From contig CALJJZ010000054.1 of assembly GCA_937973635.1 (NCBI GenBank), forward strand, positions 1-36,715: 36,715 nucleotides of DNA, read 5' to 3'. The notes beneath the pieces are model-generated. The model was not told the origin of the DNA and made no database searches. It saw nothing but the letters and a program-made list of their open reading frames with translations. Position numbers and translations under genes: made by a program. The stretch is from an uncultured Bacillota bacterium (GTDB lineage: Bacteria; Bacillota; Dethiobacteria; DTU022; UBA8154). Positions within the stretch are counted from its first letter, which is position 1. Each line of letters opens with the position of its first letter. Below are positions 1-8,180 of the stretch, piece by piece.

Positions 1-293
1 AGGCCGACCCCGGCCAGGGCGTCCCGCAGGGCGATGCTGTAATGGGAAAAGGCTCCGGGATTGATGATAATGCCCTGGTACCTGCCCACGGCCCCGTGGA
101 TCAGTTCCAGCAGCTCGCCTTCACTGTTGGACTGGCGGCAGCTCACTTTTACCCCCAGCTGCGCCGCTTCCCTATGGAGCAGAGCGTCCACCTCTTCCAG
201 GCGCAGCCTGCCGTAAATCGCCACCTCCCTGCTGCCCAACAGGTTGAGGTTTGGCCCGTGCAGCACCAAAAAACTTTTTTGTATCTCCTCCAT
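1..293 (-). CDS. aroQ: 3-dehydroquinate dehydratase, type II (partial, C-terminus outside window)
   Basis: This enzyme dehydrates 3-dehydroquinate to 3-dehydroshikimate, the third step of the shikimate pathway, in the cytoplasm. The visible 97 residues carry the type II signature: LHGPNLNLLG at residues 11-20, an Arg/Tyr pair in SREVAIYG (the Tyr corresponds to the catalytic tyrosine of the family), and INPGAFSHYS at about 77-86 with the family's catalytic His. Family members are about 145 residues long, so roughly one third is missing past the left edge. The ATG at 293 follows a GGAGG about 8 bases upstream. It is the last visible gene of the aro operon, 63 bp after aroK. Confidence 0.96.
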   Translation of the reverse strand, partial: MEEIQKSFLVLHGPNLNLLGSREVAIYGRLRLEEVDALLHREAAQLGVKVSCRQSNSEGELLELIHGAVGRYQGIIINPGAFSHYSIALRDALAGVG

Positions 294-356
294 GCAGCTA
301 CCTCCGTTTACCATAATACATTTAAATTTAATCTTAGCAGAGGCGGCAACCGGCTC

Positions 357-908
357 TCAAACATCCCCGCCCTGCAGCCTGGCAAGGATCTCTGCCGCCG
401 TTTGCCTTATGCTCCTGCCGCAGGTCTCCAGGCTTAGATCCGCCTCCAAGTAAAAGGGTTTTCTTGCTTCCAGCAGTTCTTGCAGCCTCCTTAAAGGCTC
501 CTGCGCCGACAACAAGGGCCTGTCGCTGCCGGCCCCAATCCTGCGGTAGGCTTCCCCCGCCGACACATGGAGGCAGACAATCAGACCGTTTTCCCTCATG
601 GCCGCGAGGTTGCCGGGCCGCAGGACGGCGCCGCCGCCAGTAGAGACCACACAGCTCCCGGGCGTTTTCCGGCCCAGCATCCTCAGCACTTCCCCTTCCC
701 TGTCGCGGAAATAGGCTTCGCCATAGAGCCTGAAGATCTCCCCTATGCTCATTTTCTCCATGGCGCTGACCAGCTCGTCAGTATCAAAAAACTCCACCTG
801 CAAACATTCGGCCAGGACTTTGCCCACACTGGTCTTCCCCGCGCCCATAAAGCCCGTAAGGAAAATATTTTTCTTTAGCTTCAATACCCCTTGATTTTTC
901 ATCTCCAT
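357..908 (-). CDS. aroK: Shikimate kinase
   Basis: Shikimate kinase phosphorylates the 3-hydroxyl of shikimate with ATP. The 183-residue product is of normal size. It has the Walker A loop GFMGAGKTS at residues 19-27, the DTD shikimate-binding motif at 42-44, an arginine in AYFRDREGEVL, a GGG substrate loop in VSTGGGAVLR, and the lid arginine in GSDRPLL. I chose the ATG at 908 because a G-rich GGGGGGCGG site lies about 5 bases upstream. A longer form from a TTG at 947 has no good ribosome site and adds a low-complexity Gly-rich stretch. It sits between aroE (56-bp gap) and aroQ (63-bp gap) in the aro operon. Confidence 0.96.
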   Translation of the reverse strand: MEMKNQGVLKLKKNIFLTGFMGAGKTSVGKVLAECLQVEFFDTDELVSAMEKMSIGEIFRLYGEAYFRDREGEVLRMLGRKTPGSCVVSTGGGAVLRPGNLAAMRENGLIVCLHVSAGEAYRRIGAGSDRPLLSAQEPLRRLQELLEARKPFYLEADLSLETCGRSIRQTAAEILARLQGGDV

Positions 909-964
909 GCTGCCGCCCCCCGTTGCCGTCCCCTGCTCCCTGCCCAAACTCTTATTTTACAGCC

Positions 965-1819
965 TCAAGCCCCGGTCAAAGCCCCCTGCATCACTTCCAG
1001 GGGCGGTGCTTCGCCGGTAAATATGGCAAAGGCCCGGGCACCTTGCCCCAGAAGCATATCCAGGCCGTCCACCGCCTGCATCCCGTTGTCCCCGGCCCAC
1101 CGGCTGAAGGGGGAACGGCCCGTGCCGTAGCGCAGATCCACGGCCCTTTTGCAACCCCAGGATACCCGCCGGGGCAGGAGGCCCGCCGCTGCCGGGTCCG
1201 TGCTCAGCGCGTTAACCAGCAGGTCCGCGGCGTCAACTTTACGAAGCAAAGAAGCCTGCTCCAGCTCCACCGTCTCCACCTTCCCCGGCTTAAAGATACC
1301 ATTTTGCGTTAACAGCGCAGCCAGCTCTTCGGCTCGGGCCGGGGTACGGTTGGCAATAATAAGGGAGCCGGCCCCCGCCCTGGCCAGAGCCAGGGCGACA
1401 GCTCCGGCAGCCCCGCCTGCTCCCAGCAGCAAGATCCTGGCGACAAGGGGAGAAGCCTCCCCCGTTGCCTTTTGCAGTAGGTAAAAGAAGCCGTCGCTGT
1501 CGGTGTTATACCCCGTCAGCCTGCCCTCTTCGTTCTTAATCGTATTCACGGCCTGCAGCAGGGAGGCCTCGGCGGCAAGGTCGTCCAGATACGGGACGAC
1601 GGCTTCCTTATGCGGAGCCGTTACATTCACACCCTTCAGCCCTAGGGCCGCAATAGCCCTGACCGCTGCGGGCAAAGCGTCCCGGCGCACAAGGAAAGGC
1701 AGATAGCAACAGTTCAGCCCCCTGGCCCTGAAGGCGGCGTTGAACATGGCCGGCGACAAAGTGTGGCTGACCGGATCCCCGAAAAGGCCCATTACCGCTG
1801 TCTTACCGTTGATTAACAT
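965..1819 (-). CDS. aroE: Shikimate dehydrogenase (NADP+)
   Basis: AroE reduces 3-dehydroshikimate to shikimate with NADPH. The 284-residue product shows the substrate-binding motif LSPAMFN at 21-27, the catalytic lysine in NVTAPHK (K71), the catalytic aspartate in GYNTDSDG (D107), a glycine-rich dinucleotide loop GAGGAAGA at about 133-140, and NRTPARAEELA after it, typical of the NADP-specific loop. The start at ATG 1819 is preceded by AAGGAG about 10 bases upstream. An ATG at 1840 is also possible (adds 7 residues), but its GGAGGG lies almost on the start codon. It follows aroB by 59 bp. Confidence 0.95.
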   Translation of the reverse strand: MLINGKTAVMGLFGDPVSHTLSPAMFNAAFRARGLNCCYLPFLVRRDALPAAVRAIAALGLKGVNVTAPHKEAVVPYLDDLAAEASLLQAVNTIKNEEGRLTGYNTDSDGFFYLLQKATGEASPLVARILLLGAGGAAGAVALALARAGAGSLIIANRTPARAEELAALLTQNGIFKPGKVETVELEQASLLRKVDAADLLVNALSTDPAAAGLLPRRVSWGCKRAVDLRYGTGRSPFSRWAGDNGMQAVDGLDMLLGQGARAFAIFTGEAPPLEVMQGALTGA

Positions 1820-1878
1820 CCCATACCATCTCCTTATCATCTCCCTCCAGATCCGGATCGGGCTGTGGAACCCGGCAG

Positions 1879-3003
1879 CTAAAGGAGGGCCCCTTCCAGG
1901 TACTCTGCCAGGACCTGCTCCACAAGGGGGAAAGGGGGCCCTTTACAGGCTATTACTCGGCCCAGAGCCACAGGAAGGATAAAAATTAGCTCCTCCCCCT
2001 CTTTCTTTTTATCATAGTAGAGGGCGGCGGCAACCTTCTCCCTGCTCAAGCCCCGAGGGGGCGGCGGTACCTGCAGCCGGCCCAGCACCCTGCCAATCCT
2101 CTGTGCCTCCCCGGGGGAGAGCAGCTTTAAAAGGACGGCAAGCCTCGCTGCCATGGCCATGCCGCAGGCCACCGCTTCCCCGTGCAGGTAGTAACCATAT
2201 TCCGTTGCCGCCTCCAGTGCATGGCCGAAAGTATGCCCAAAATTGAGGATGCGCCTTAAGTCCTTTTCCCGTTCGTCCCGGCATACTATCTCCCCTTTGA
2301 TGGCCACAGCCCGGGCTATGAGCCAGGGAAGCCATGCCCCCCGGGCACGGAGCAAAACAGCCGCCAAAGGAGCGCCGGAACTGCGGGAGAGCAGAGACTC
2401 AAGATGAATAAAAAGCTTCTGCTCCCAGATCACCCCATATTTTACCAGTTCAGCCAGCCCGGCATTAAATTCCCGCGGCGGCAGGGTCTCCAGCGTGGCG
2501 GTATCGCCCGCGACCAGGGAGGGCTGGTAAAAAGCGCCGATCAGGTTTTTCCCTAGGGGATGGTTGACAGCCACCTTGCCGCCGATACTGCTGTCTACCA
2601 TGGCTAGAAGGGTCGTGGGCACCTGGATATAGGGGATACCCCTGAGGTAAGTGGCCGCCACAAAACCCGCCAGGTCGCCTACTACCCCCCCGCCCAGGGC
2701 CACAATGGCGGTATGCCTGTCCAGACCCGCTTCCAGGGCACTCGTGTACAGGGTTAAGGCCGTGGCGAAGGATTTATCCTTTTCCCCTCCTTCCAGCACT
2801 GCCAGCTCGGCCTTGAAGCCGGCGCGGCGCAGGCTCTCCAGGCAATTGGCGCCGTAAAGCGGCGCCACGTTCCCGTCGCTCACCACCAGGAGAGGGCAGG
2901 CCGGCAGGCGGGACAGGGCCAGCACACCAAGTTTGTCCAGAATACCGCGGCCCAGATAGACAGGGTAAGCGCCAGACCCTGTCCTTAATTTAATTTTCAA
3001 CAT
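1879..3003 (-). CDS. aroB: 3-dehydroquinate synthase
   Basis: AroB converts DAHP to 3-dehydroquinate using NAD+ and a divalent metal. The 374-residue protein contains the NAD/metal core GGGVVGDLAGFVAATYLRG, then the block from VPTTLLAMVDSSIGGK to the NLIGAFYQP segment, and the metal-binding histidine regions RILNFGHTFGHALE and YYLHGEAVACG. The ATG at 3003 has GGGGGAG about 8 bases upstream and overlaps the end of aroC by 14 bp, which suggests translational coupling. A start at 3051 would extend the overlap and has no ribosome site. Confidence 0.96.
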   Translation of the reverse strand: MLKIKLRTGSGAYPVYLGRGILDKLGVLALSRLPACPLLVVSDGNVAPLYGANCLESLRRAGFKAELAVLEGGEKDKSFATALTLYTSALEAGLDRHTAIVALGGGVVGDLAGFVAATYLRGIPYIQVPTTLLAMVDSSIGGKVAVNHPLGKNLIGAFYQPSLVAGDTATLETLPPREFNAGLAELVKYGVIWEQKLFIHLESLLSRSSGAPLAAVLLRARGAWLPWLIARAVAIKGEIVCRDEREKDLRRILNFGHTFGHALEAATEYGYYLHGEAVACGMAMAARLAVLLKLLSPGEAQRIGRVLGRLQVPPPPRGLSREKVAAALYYDKKKEGEELIFILPVALGRVIACKGPPFPLVEQVLAEYLEGALL

Positions 3004-4180
3004 AAGGCTTCTCCCCCAGATATGCTTTAACCAGCTCCAAGTAGTGCGCAAAGGCCGTTTCCATTTCGGTCAGCGAATCTGCGGAAAATTTTTCCGTAAA
3101 GGCCCGAGCAAGCTCCCAGGCCACCACCGCTTCCCCCACAACGGAGGCGGCAGGAACGGCGCAGATGTCCGCACGCTCCACCGCCGCGTCTTTTGCTTGC
3201 CCGTCGGCCAAGTCTATGCTGGGCAGGGCTGCCCTCAGGGTGGGTATGGGCTTCATGGCCGCCCTTAAAATCAGGGGCTGACCGTTGCTTATGCCCCCTT
3301 CGAGCCCTCCGGCGCGGTTGCTCGCTCGGGAAATTCTCCCCTGCCCATCCCGGACAATGGCATCATGGGCCAGGGAACCGGGCCGCGCCGCAGCGGTAAA
3401 ACCCAGGCCGATCTCCACGCCCTTGATTCCGGGAATACTCATCAGCGCCCCGGCCAGGCGCGCGTCCAGGCGCCTGTCCCAGTGGACATAGCTTCCCAGG
3501 CCCGGCGGGAGCCCGTCAACCTGCACCTCAAAGATTCCGCCCAGTGTATCTCCCCGCTCTCTGGCATCGTCCACGCTTTTCTGCATCAGGAGCTCCGCTT
3601 CCCCGTCAAGGCAGTAGAAAAGGGTGCCGGCTGTCTTTTCTCTGATGACAGCGGCGCTCCATGCCTGCGCCCGGGTTCTGGCTGTGACTTCCCCCACGGC
3701 AACGACATGGGCGGCAATGATAACCTGGAAATGGGCTAGCAGCGAGGCGGCGACGCTGCCCACAGCTACACGCATGGCCGTCTCCCTGGCACTGGCCCGC
3801 TCCAGCACATCGCGCAGGTCGGGAAGGAGGTATTTAATACCGCCGGCCAGGTCGGCATGGCCCGGCCGGGGACAGGTAAGCTGCTTCTCTGCCGTGGCGT
3901 GGCGCGGGTCCGGCGAGAGCACCCCTTGCCAGTTCGGCCAGTCTTTGTTCTCCATGAGCAGGGAGAGAGGGCTGCCCGTGGTCTTGCCAAAACGGACGCC
4001 GGAGAGGATCTGCACACGGTCTTTCTCCAGGGACATACGCCCTCCCCGGCCATAGCCCCCCTGGCGCCTGGCCAGCTGCCGGTGCAGATAAGCTTCGTCC
4101 AGGGTCAGGCCCGCCGGTAACCCTTCGATAATCCCCAGCAGCGCAGGGCCGTGGGATTCGCCTGCCGTTAAATAACGCAT
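2990..4180 (-). CDS. aroC: Chorismate synthase
   Basis: AroC makes chorismate from EPSP by 1,4-trans elimination of phosphate with reduced FMN. The 396-residue product opens with MRYLTAGESHGPALLGIIEG, the first family signature, and carries the GHADLAGGIKY region, ERASARETAMRVAVG, and the conserved SNRAGGLEGGISNGQP block that binds flavin and substrate. The ATG at 4180 has GAGGTG upstream and lies 9 bp after the aroA stop. Its 3' end overlaps the aroB start. Confidence 0.97.
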   Translation of the reverse strand: MRYLTAGESHGPALLGIIEGLPAGLTLDEAYLHRQLARRQGGYGRGGRMSLEKDRVQILSGVRFGKTTGSPLSLLMENKDWPNWQGVLSPDPRHATAEKQLTCPRPGHADLAGGIKYLLPDLRDVLERASARETAMRVAVGSVAASLLAHFQVIIAAHVVAVGEVTARTRAQAWSAAVIREKTAGTLFYCLDGEAELLMQKSVDDARERGDTLGGIFEVQVDGLPPGLGSYVHWDRRLDARLAGALMSIPGIKGVEIGLGFTAAARPGSLAHDAIVRDGQGRISRASNRAGGLEGGISNGQPLILRAAMKPIPTLRAALPSIDLADGQAKDAAVERADICAVPAASVVGEAVVAWELARAFTEKFSADSLTEMETAFAHYLELVKAYLGEKPYVEN

Positions 4181-4189
4181 TTTTACACC

Positions 4190-5494
4190 TCAAACAGTTA
4201 TATTTTGCAAAAGCTCAAAAAAGCGGGGGAAAGAAATCTGGACCGCCTCAACCCCCTGGATAGTCATCTTATCCCGGGCAAAAAGGGCGGCTACAGCCAG
4301 CGCCATGGCAATGCGGTGATCGCCGTGGCCGTCCAGACAGGCACCCTTGAGGCCAACCCTTCCCGGGCCGCCTTTCCCCATAATGACGAGGCCGTCGGGA
4401 AGCTCTTTTACAGCAGCGCCCATTTTTTCCATTTCCAGGGTCAAAACGCGTAGGCGGTCCGTTTCTTTAAAGCGCAGCTCCTCCGCCCCCCTAATTACCG
4501 TTTCCCCCGCAGCAAAAAGGGCGGCCACGGCCAGGACGGGTATTTCGTCCACCAGGCGCGGGATCATGGCGGCGCCTATTTCCAGACCTTTTAAGGGAGC
4601 GCCGCCTTTAATGTAGAGATCGGCCACCGGCTCAAAATTATATTCCCTCCGGTTGAAAATTTTAATCTCCGCCCCCATCTGCTGCAGGACCTCCAGAATA
4701 CCCGTCCTGGTAGGGTTTATCCCCACTTCCTCCAGTAAAAGCTCCCCCTTCGGTGCCAAAGCCGCCGCCACCAGCAAAAAAGCAGCGGAGGAGAGATCGC
4801 CGGGCACCTTCAACTTCCCGGCCTTTAACTTGCAGGGGGCTTCCAGTAAAAGTGTTTCTTTTTTCCGTTTCACGCGACCCCCCAGGTAAGCGAGCATACG
4901 TTCCGTATGGTCCCGGGAAGGCAACGGCTCTGTCAGCTCTGTCGTCCCATCGGCGTACAGGGCCGCCAGCAGGAGAGCAGATTTGACCTGGGCGCTGGCC
5001 TGGGGCAGCCTGTAGCGGAGAGGCTTAAGCTCCCCGCCCCTGACACAGAGGGGTAAAAGGGTGTTGTGGCAGCGCCCGTGGAGGGTTGCCCCCATCTCTA
5101 TTAAAGGCGCCGTTACCCTCCCCATAGGCCGGCTTCTTAAAGAGGCGTCTCCCGTGACGGCGGAAAAAAAAGGCTGGCCGGCGAGTATCCCCAGGAGCAG
5201 GCGGGCGGTGGTGCCCGAATTGCCGGCGTCCAGCACGTCCCCAGGCTCCTGCAGACCCCGCAAGCCCTTCCCCTTTACCTGCAGCCGCTGCCAGTCGCCG
5301 GAGAATTCCACGCCCAGTTCCTCCAGGCATCTGTATGTGCTCAAGGGGTCCCCCGCCTCCAGCAATCCCTCCATCTCTACCGTCCCCTCCACAAGGGAGG
5401 CAAGGAGCAAAGCCCTGTGGGTGATGGATTTGTCTCCCGGCACCCTGACCTGCCCCTGTACCCGCTCCCTGGGTTCTATGGTAATCTCCATCAT
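4190..5494 (-). CDS. aroA: 3-phosphoshikimate 1-carboxyvinyltransferase (EPSP synthase)
   Basis: AroA joins phosphoenolpyruvate to shikimate-3-phosphate. The 434-residue product shows the family motifs in order: GDKSITHRALLLASL at about 20-34, GNSGTTARLLLGIL near 92-105, SLRSRPMGRV near 118-127, and near the C-terminus LRFKETDR and GHGDHRIAMAL. The length and motif spacing match bacterial EPSP synthases. An AAGAGGAGAG site precedes the ATG at 5494 (a second ATG follows directly). It lies 24 bp after tyrA and 9 bp before aroC. Confidence 0.97.
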   Translation of the reverse strand: MMEITIEPRERVQGQVRVPGDKSITHRALLLASLVEGTVEMEGLLEAGDPLSTYRCLEELGVEFSGDWQRLQVKGKGLRGLQEPGDVLDAGNSGTTARLLLGILAGQPFFSAVTGDASLRSRPMGRVTAPLIEMGATLHGRCHNTLLPLCVRGGELKPLRYRLPQASAQVKSALLLAALYADGTTELTEPLPSRDHTERMLAYLGGRVKRKKETLLLEAPCKLKAGKLKVPGDLSSAAFLLVAAALAPKGELLLEEVGINPTRTGILEVLQQMGAEIKIFNRREYNFEPVADLYIKGGAPLKGLEIGAAMIPRLVDEIPVLAVAALFAAGETVIRGAEELRFKETDRLRVLTLEMEKMGAAVKELPDGLVIMGKGGPGRVGLKGACLDGHGDHRIAMALAVAALFARDKMTIQGVEAVQISFPRFFELLQNITV

Positions 5495-5518
5495 TGCAAA
5501 CTCTCCTCTTTTCTTTCC

Positions 5519-6400
5519 TCATCTGAGCAGGGAACGCCTTAAAGACGCAGCCCGAGCCAGTTTTTCTTTCGCCCCTTTTTCCCGCCCTCCTTCCAGGTCG
5601 GCAAAAAGGGCGTCCAATTCACACCGAAAGCTCTGCAGAGATTCTTTTAAAAAAGCCCTGTTGGTGGCAAAAATATCATACCAGACGGCAGGCTCCCCCA
5701 TGGCAATACGGGTCGTATCTTTAAACCCCGAGCCGGCAAGGCCGAGGAGCAGCTCCCGCTCTTCTTCCGTGCCACGGTCAAGGGTGTTTACCAGGGCGGC
5801 CGCGACCAGCTGCGGCAGGTGGCTGACCAGGGCCACCAGCCTGTCGTGTTCTTCCGCCCCCAGTATAAGGGGACGGGCGCCCACGGCCCGGACCGTTTCC
5901 TGCATTTTCTGCAGGGCGGCAGCAGAGGTACTCTTTACAGGCGTCAGCAGATAAAGGGCGCCCTGCAGCATTAAAGGGTCTGCAGCGGCAACCCCCGCCT
6001 TCTCCGAACCGGCCATGGGGTGGCCACCTATAGCCGCCAATCTCGGAGGCAGGACCTTTGCCATCTCCCTGACAATCTCCCCTTTTGTACTTCCCAGGTC
6101 GGTCACAAGGGCGCCTTCCGGCAGGTAAGGAGGGAGCTTCCCCAGGGTTTCCAGGATCTGCCCCACCGGCATGGCAAGGACAACCAGTTCGGCGTCTTTA
6201 AGGGCCCGGGGCAGCTCTGCCGTCCGCTCCACGGCCCCCTTCTCCCGGGCCTCGAGCATGGCCCGGGGATCATGGTCATAGCCCCAGCACTCCTGCACCA
6301 CGTTGTATTTTCTCAGGGCCAGGCCCAGGGAGCCTCCCATCAGGCCCAGGCCCAGAATGCAGCATTTACGGTATAAAGGGTTTTTACAGGGTCCGGCCAA
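5519..6400 (-). CDS. tyrA: Prephenate dehydrogenase
   Basis: TyrA oxidatively decarboxylates prephenate to 4-hydroxyphenylpyruvate, the tyrosine branch. The 293-residue protein has an N-terminal NAD-binding fold with GLGLMGGSLGLAL at about 17-29, then GGHPMAGSE and the helical dimerisation domain with HLPQLVAAALVNTLDRGT. There is no C-terminal ACT domain, so feedback control is probably not on this subunit. The start is a TTG at 6400, 17 bp inside the end of aroF, with GAGGGGAG about 12 bases upstream. It follows aroF in the operon, as expected for a leader that senses tyrosine. Confidence 0.93.
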   Translation of the reverse strand: MAGPCKNPLYRKCCILGLGLMGGSLGLALRKYNVVQECWGYDHDPRAMLEAREKGAVERTAELPRALKDAELVVLAMPVGQILETLGKLPPYLPEGALVTDLGSTKGEIVREMAKVLPPRLAAIGGHPMAGSEKAGVAAADPLMLQGALYLLTPVKSTSAAALQKMQETVRAVGARPLILGAEEHDRLVALVSHLPQLVAAALVNTLDRGTEEERELLLGLAGSGFKDTTRIAMGEPAVWYDIFATNRAFLKESLQSFRCELDALFADLEGGREKGAKEKLARAASLRRSLLR

Positions 6401-7400
6401 TGATTTGCGCCACTCCCCTCAACGAATCGATCATCCGGGCAAACTTTTCCGGAACCAGGGACTGGGGACCGTCACAGAGGGCCTCTTTCGGCGCCCTGTG
6501 CACCTCCACCAGCAGACCGTCAGCTCCGGCGGCCACAGCAGCCAGACTCATGGAGGGAACCCATTTCCACTTGCCCGTACCGTGGCTGGGATCCACAAAT
6601 ACGGGCAGGTGGCTCAGTTCCTTGACAATGGGCACGGCGCTGATATCCAGGGTATTGCGGGTATAGGTCGTCTCGAAGGTGCGTATGCCCCTTTCACAGA
6701 GGATGACGCGGTGGTTGCCGTTGCTTACCAGGTACTCCGCCGCCATCAACCATTCTTCAATGGTCGCCGACATACCCCTTTTAAGTAAGACAGGTTTTTG
6801 CAGCTGGCCCAGATCTTTAAGCAGCTTAAAGTTCTGCATATTGCGTGCACCCACCTGAATAATATCGGCATAGCGGGCCACAATTTCCACAGCGTGCTGG
6901 TCCAGCACTTCTGTAATGATGGGAAGGCCGGTTATCTCCCTGGCTTCGGCCATAATCTTCAGCCCTTCTTCCTCCAGTCCCTGGAAGCTGTAGGGAGAAG
7001 TACGCGGCTTATAGGCCCCGCCCCTTAAAATATCCGCCCCTCCCTCTTTCACAGCAAGGGCAGTTTGAAGGTATGAATCCCTATCCTCCACAGCGCAGGG
7101 GCCGGCCATGAGCACAACTTTGCCCCGGCCGATCTCCACGCACCCTACGGAAAAGGCGGTCTTTTCCTGCTTAAACGCCCTGCTTACCAGCATAAAGGGG
7201 GGTGAAACGAGGACAACCCTGCTCACGGAAGGCATTACCTCCAGCGCCTCTTTCACGTCCTCCCGGGGAGGGCCGAGGGCGCTGAGGACAGTGCAGTTTT
7301 CACCGGTGCTGCGGTACACCTCGTAACCGAAACCCCTGATCCTCACCTCGACCTCCAGTATTTCCCCTTCCTCGGCGCTTGCATCCAGGACAACAATCAT
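6384..7400 (-). CDS. aroF: 3-deoxy-7-phosphoheptulonate (DAHP) synthase, class I-beta with N-terminal regulatory domain
   Basis: This enzyme condenses PEP and erythrose-4-phosphate, the entry step of the pathway. The 338-residue protein has a ferredoxin-like N-terminal domain (about 1-75, starting MIVVLDASAEEGEILE) like the Tyr/Phe-sensing domain of the Thermotoga enzyme, then the TIM-barrel core: MAGPCAVEDRDSY, LRGGAYKPRTSPYSFQG, QVGARNMQNF, LLKRGMSATIEEW and FVDPSHGTGK. The ATG at 7400 has AAGGAGG about 8 bases upstream. The same frame stays open upstream through the T-box leader, but that stretch is untranslated RNA. First gene of the aro operon. Confidence 0.96.
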   Translation of the reverse strand: MIVVLDASAEEGEILEVEVRIRGFGYEVYRSTGENCTVLSALGPPREDVKEALEVMPSVSRVVLVSPPFMLVSRAFKQEKTAFSVGCVEIGRGKVVLMAGPCAVEDRDSYLQTALAVKEGGADILRGGAYKPRTSPYSFQGLEEEGLKIMAEAREITGLPIITEVLDQHAVEIVARYADIIQVGARNMQNFKLLKDLGQLQKPVLLKRGMSATIEEWLMAAEYLVSNGNHRVILCERGIRTFETTYTRNTLDISAVPIVKELSHLPVFVDPSHGTGKWKWVPSMSLAAVAAGADGLLVEVHRAPKEALCDGPQSLVPEKFARMIDSLRGVAQIIGRTL

Positions 7401-7481
7401 GGACAAATCCTCCTTTTTTCGGGCAAATCTCCGGCAGGAGCTTAATCCCTGCCCCGGCAAACCGGCAGAACCCCGGCATGA

Positions 7482-7520
7482 TAAAATTAAAAAGCTTCCA
7501 TCCCCTAGGGACGGAAGCTT
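7482..7520 (-). terminator. T-box regulated intrinsic terminator of the aro operon
   Basis: The minus strand forms a stem from AAGCTTCCGTCCC and GGGGATGGAAGCTT with a very short loop, followed by TTTTTAATTTT. Its 5' arm contains the CCGTCCCT that pairs with the T-box sequence in the antiterminator, so the two structures are mutually exclusive. Confidence 0.92.
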
Positions 7521-8041
7521 ATACTTCACGCGGTACCACCCTGGTTGGGCACACAGTGCCCCCCTCATTAGAGGGTACGGACTCAAATCCTGCATCCGTC
7601 CCCCAAACGATCATTGCCGTCAAGCAGCAGTGGCGCCAGGTACGGACCGGTTTTTCCAGCCTTATACCCCCTTCCTTTTAACGGTGGAAGTTTCCGTCAA
7701 AGCCTACTTGCCGGCAAGGCAACACCGGCTTTCGGTTTGCTCCTCAGGAGTGTATTTCAGTAACTCCGGGGTACCGGGTTGCACCAACCCCCGGCTCTCT
7801 TAAACCCCGCCGGTTACTTACTCCTCTCCCTCATCGCTTTGCTTTATTTCCAGTTAAGCGAAGCGCTCGCATCGCCGGTTATAACAATTTTTTGCCTTCC
7901 AGGGCTGCTTCAGCCCGCGACTCCAGAGGGAACTTCACCCTCCTGTTATCCCGGCAGGCTTTCAGCCCATGGCCTCCCGTCTCTGAAGGAAACATTGGCG
8001 GGTTACTTTCCTCTTTCCTTGTCTTGTGCAATTAAAATTTG
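7482..8041 (-). promoter_or_regulatory. T-box leader RNA with two specifier stems (Phe UUC and Tyr UAC) ahead of aroF
   Basis: The leader is about 560 nt. The T-box sequence AACCAGGGTGGTACCGCG reads on the minus strand at 7546-7529 and is followed by CCGTCCCT, its antiterminator partner. Upstream are two separate Stem I modules. Module 1 (about 7923-8016) has AGAGG/CCTCT lower stem, AGTA loop-E strand, a CAGAGA motif, and GAAG followed by TTC (7932-7930). Module 2 (about 7746-7825) has AGGAG/CTCCT, AGTA, AGAGAG, and GAAA followed by TAC (7754-7752). Only one antiterminator/terminator is visible. Uncharged tRNA-Phe and tRNA-Tyr should be the ligands. T-box identity is certain; the two-stem reading is my own folding. 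Confidence 0.93.
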
Positions 8042-8047
8042 AGATTG

Positions 8048-8076
8048 ATGTTACCACAGTGTTTTACTGCTGTCAA
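8048..8076 (-). promoter_or_regulatory. Sigma-A type promoter of the aro operon
   Basis: On the minus strand TTGACA (8076-8071) and TAACAT (8053-8048) are separated by exactly 17 bp. Transcription would begin near 8041, just upstream of the first T-box specifier stem. Confidence 0.85.
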
Positions 8077-8100
8077 CTGGTCTCAGGCAAAAATTTTTTA

Positions 8101-8130
8101 TTGCTAAGCAGCAGAAGGAGAGGTTAAAAT
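8101..8130 (+). promoter_or_regulatory. Possible pheA promoter
   Basis: TTGCTA (8101-8106) and TAAAAT (8125-8130) are 18 bp apart on the plus strand, back to back with the aro promoter. The match is only moderate. No T-box or attenuator is visible between here and pheA. Confidence 0.4.
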
Positions 8131-8180
8131 ATGTTTTAAAGATTTTTTAAAGATTCCCAAAGAAAGAAGCAGCGTCAGCT

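Noticed and set aside
7401-7595. 65-codon in-frame extension of aroF
   Set aside because: The extension reads through the T-box sequence and terminator. A strong ribosome site and ATG at 7400 mark the real start.
8131-8139. Met-Phe-stop mini-frame after AAGGAG upstream of pheA
   Set aside because: A two-codon frame with one Phe codon is suggestive of attenuation, but it overlaps a probable -10 box and no terminator or alternative hairpin follows.
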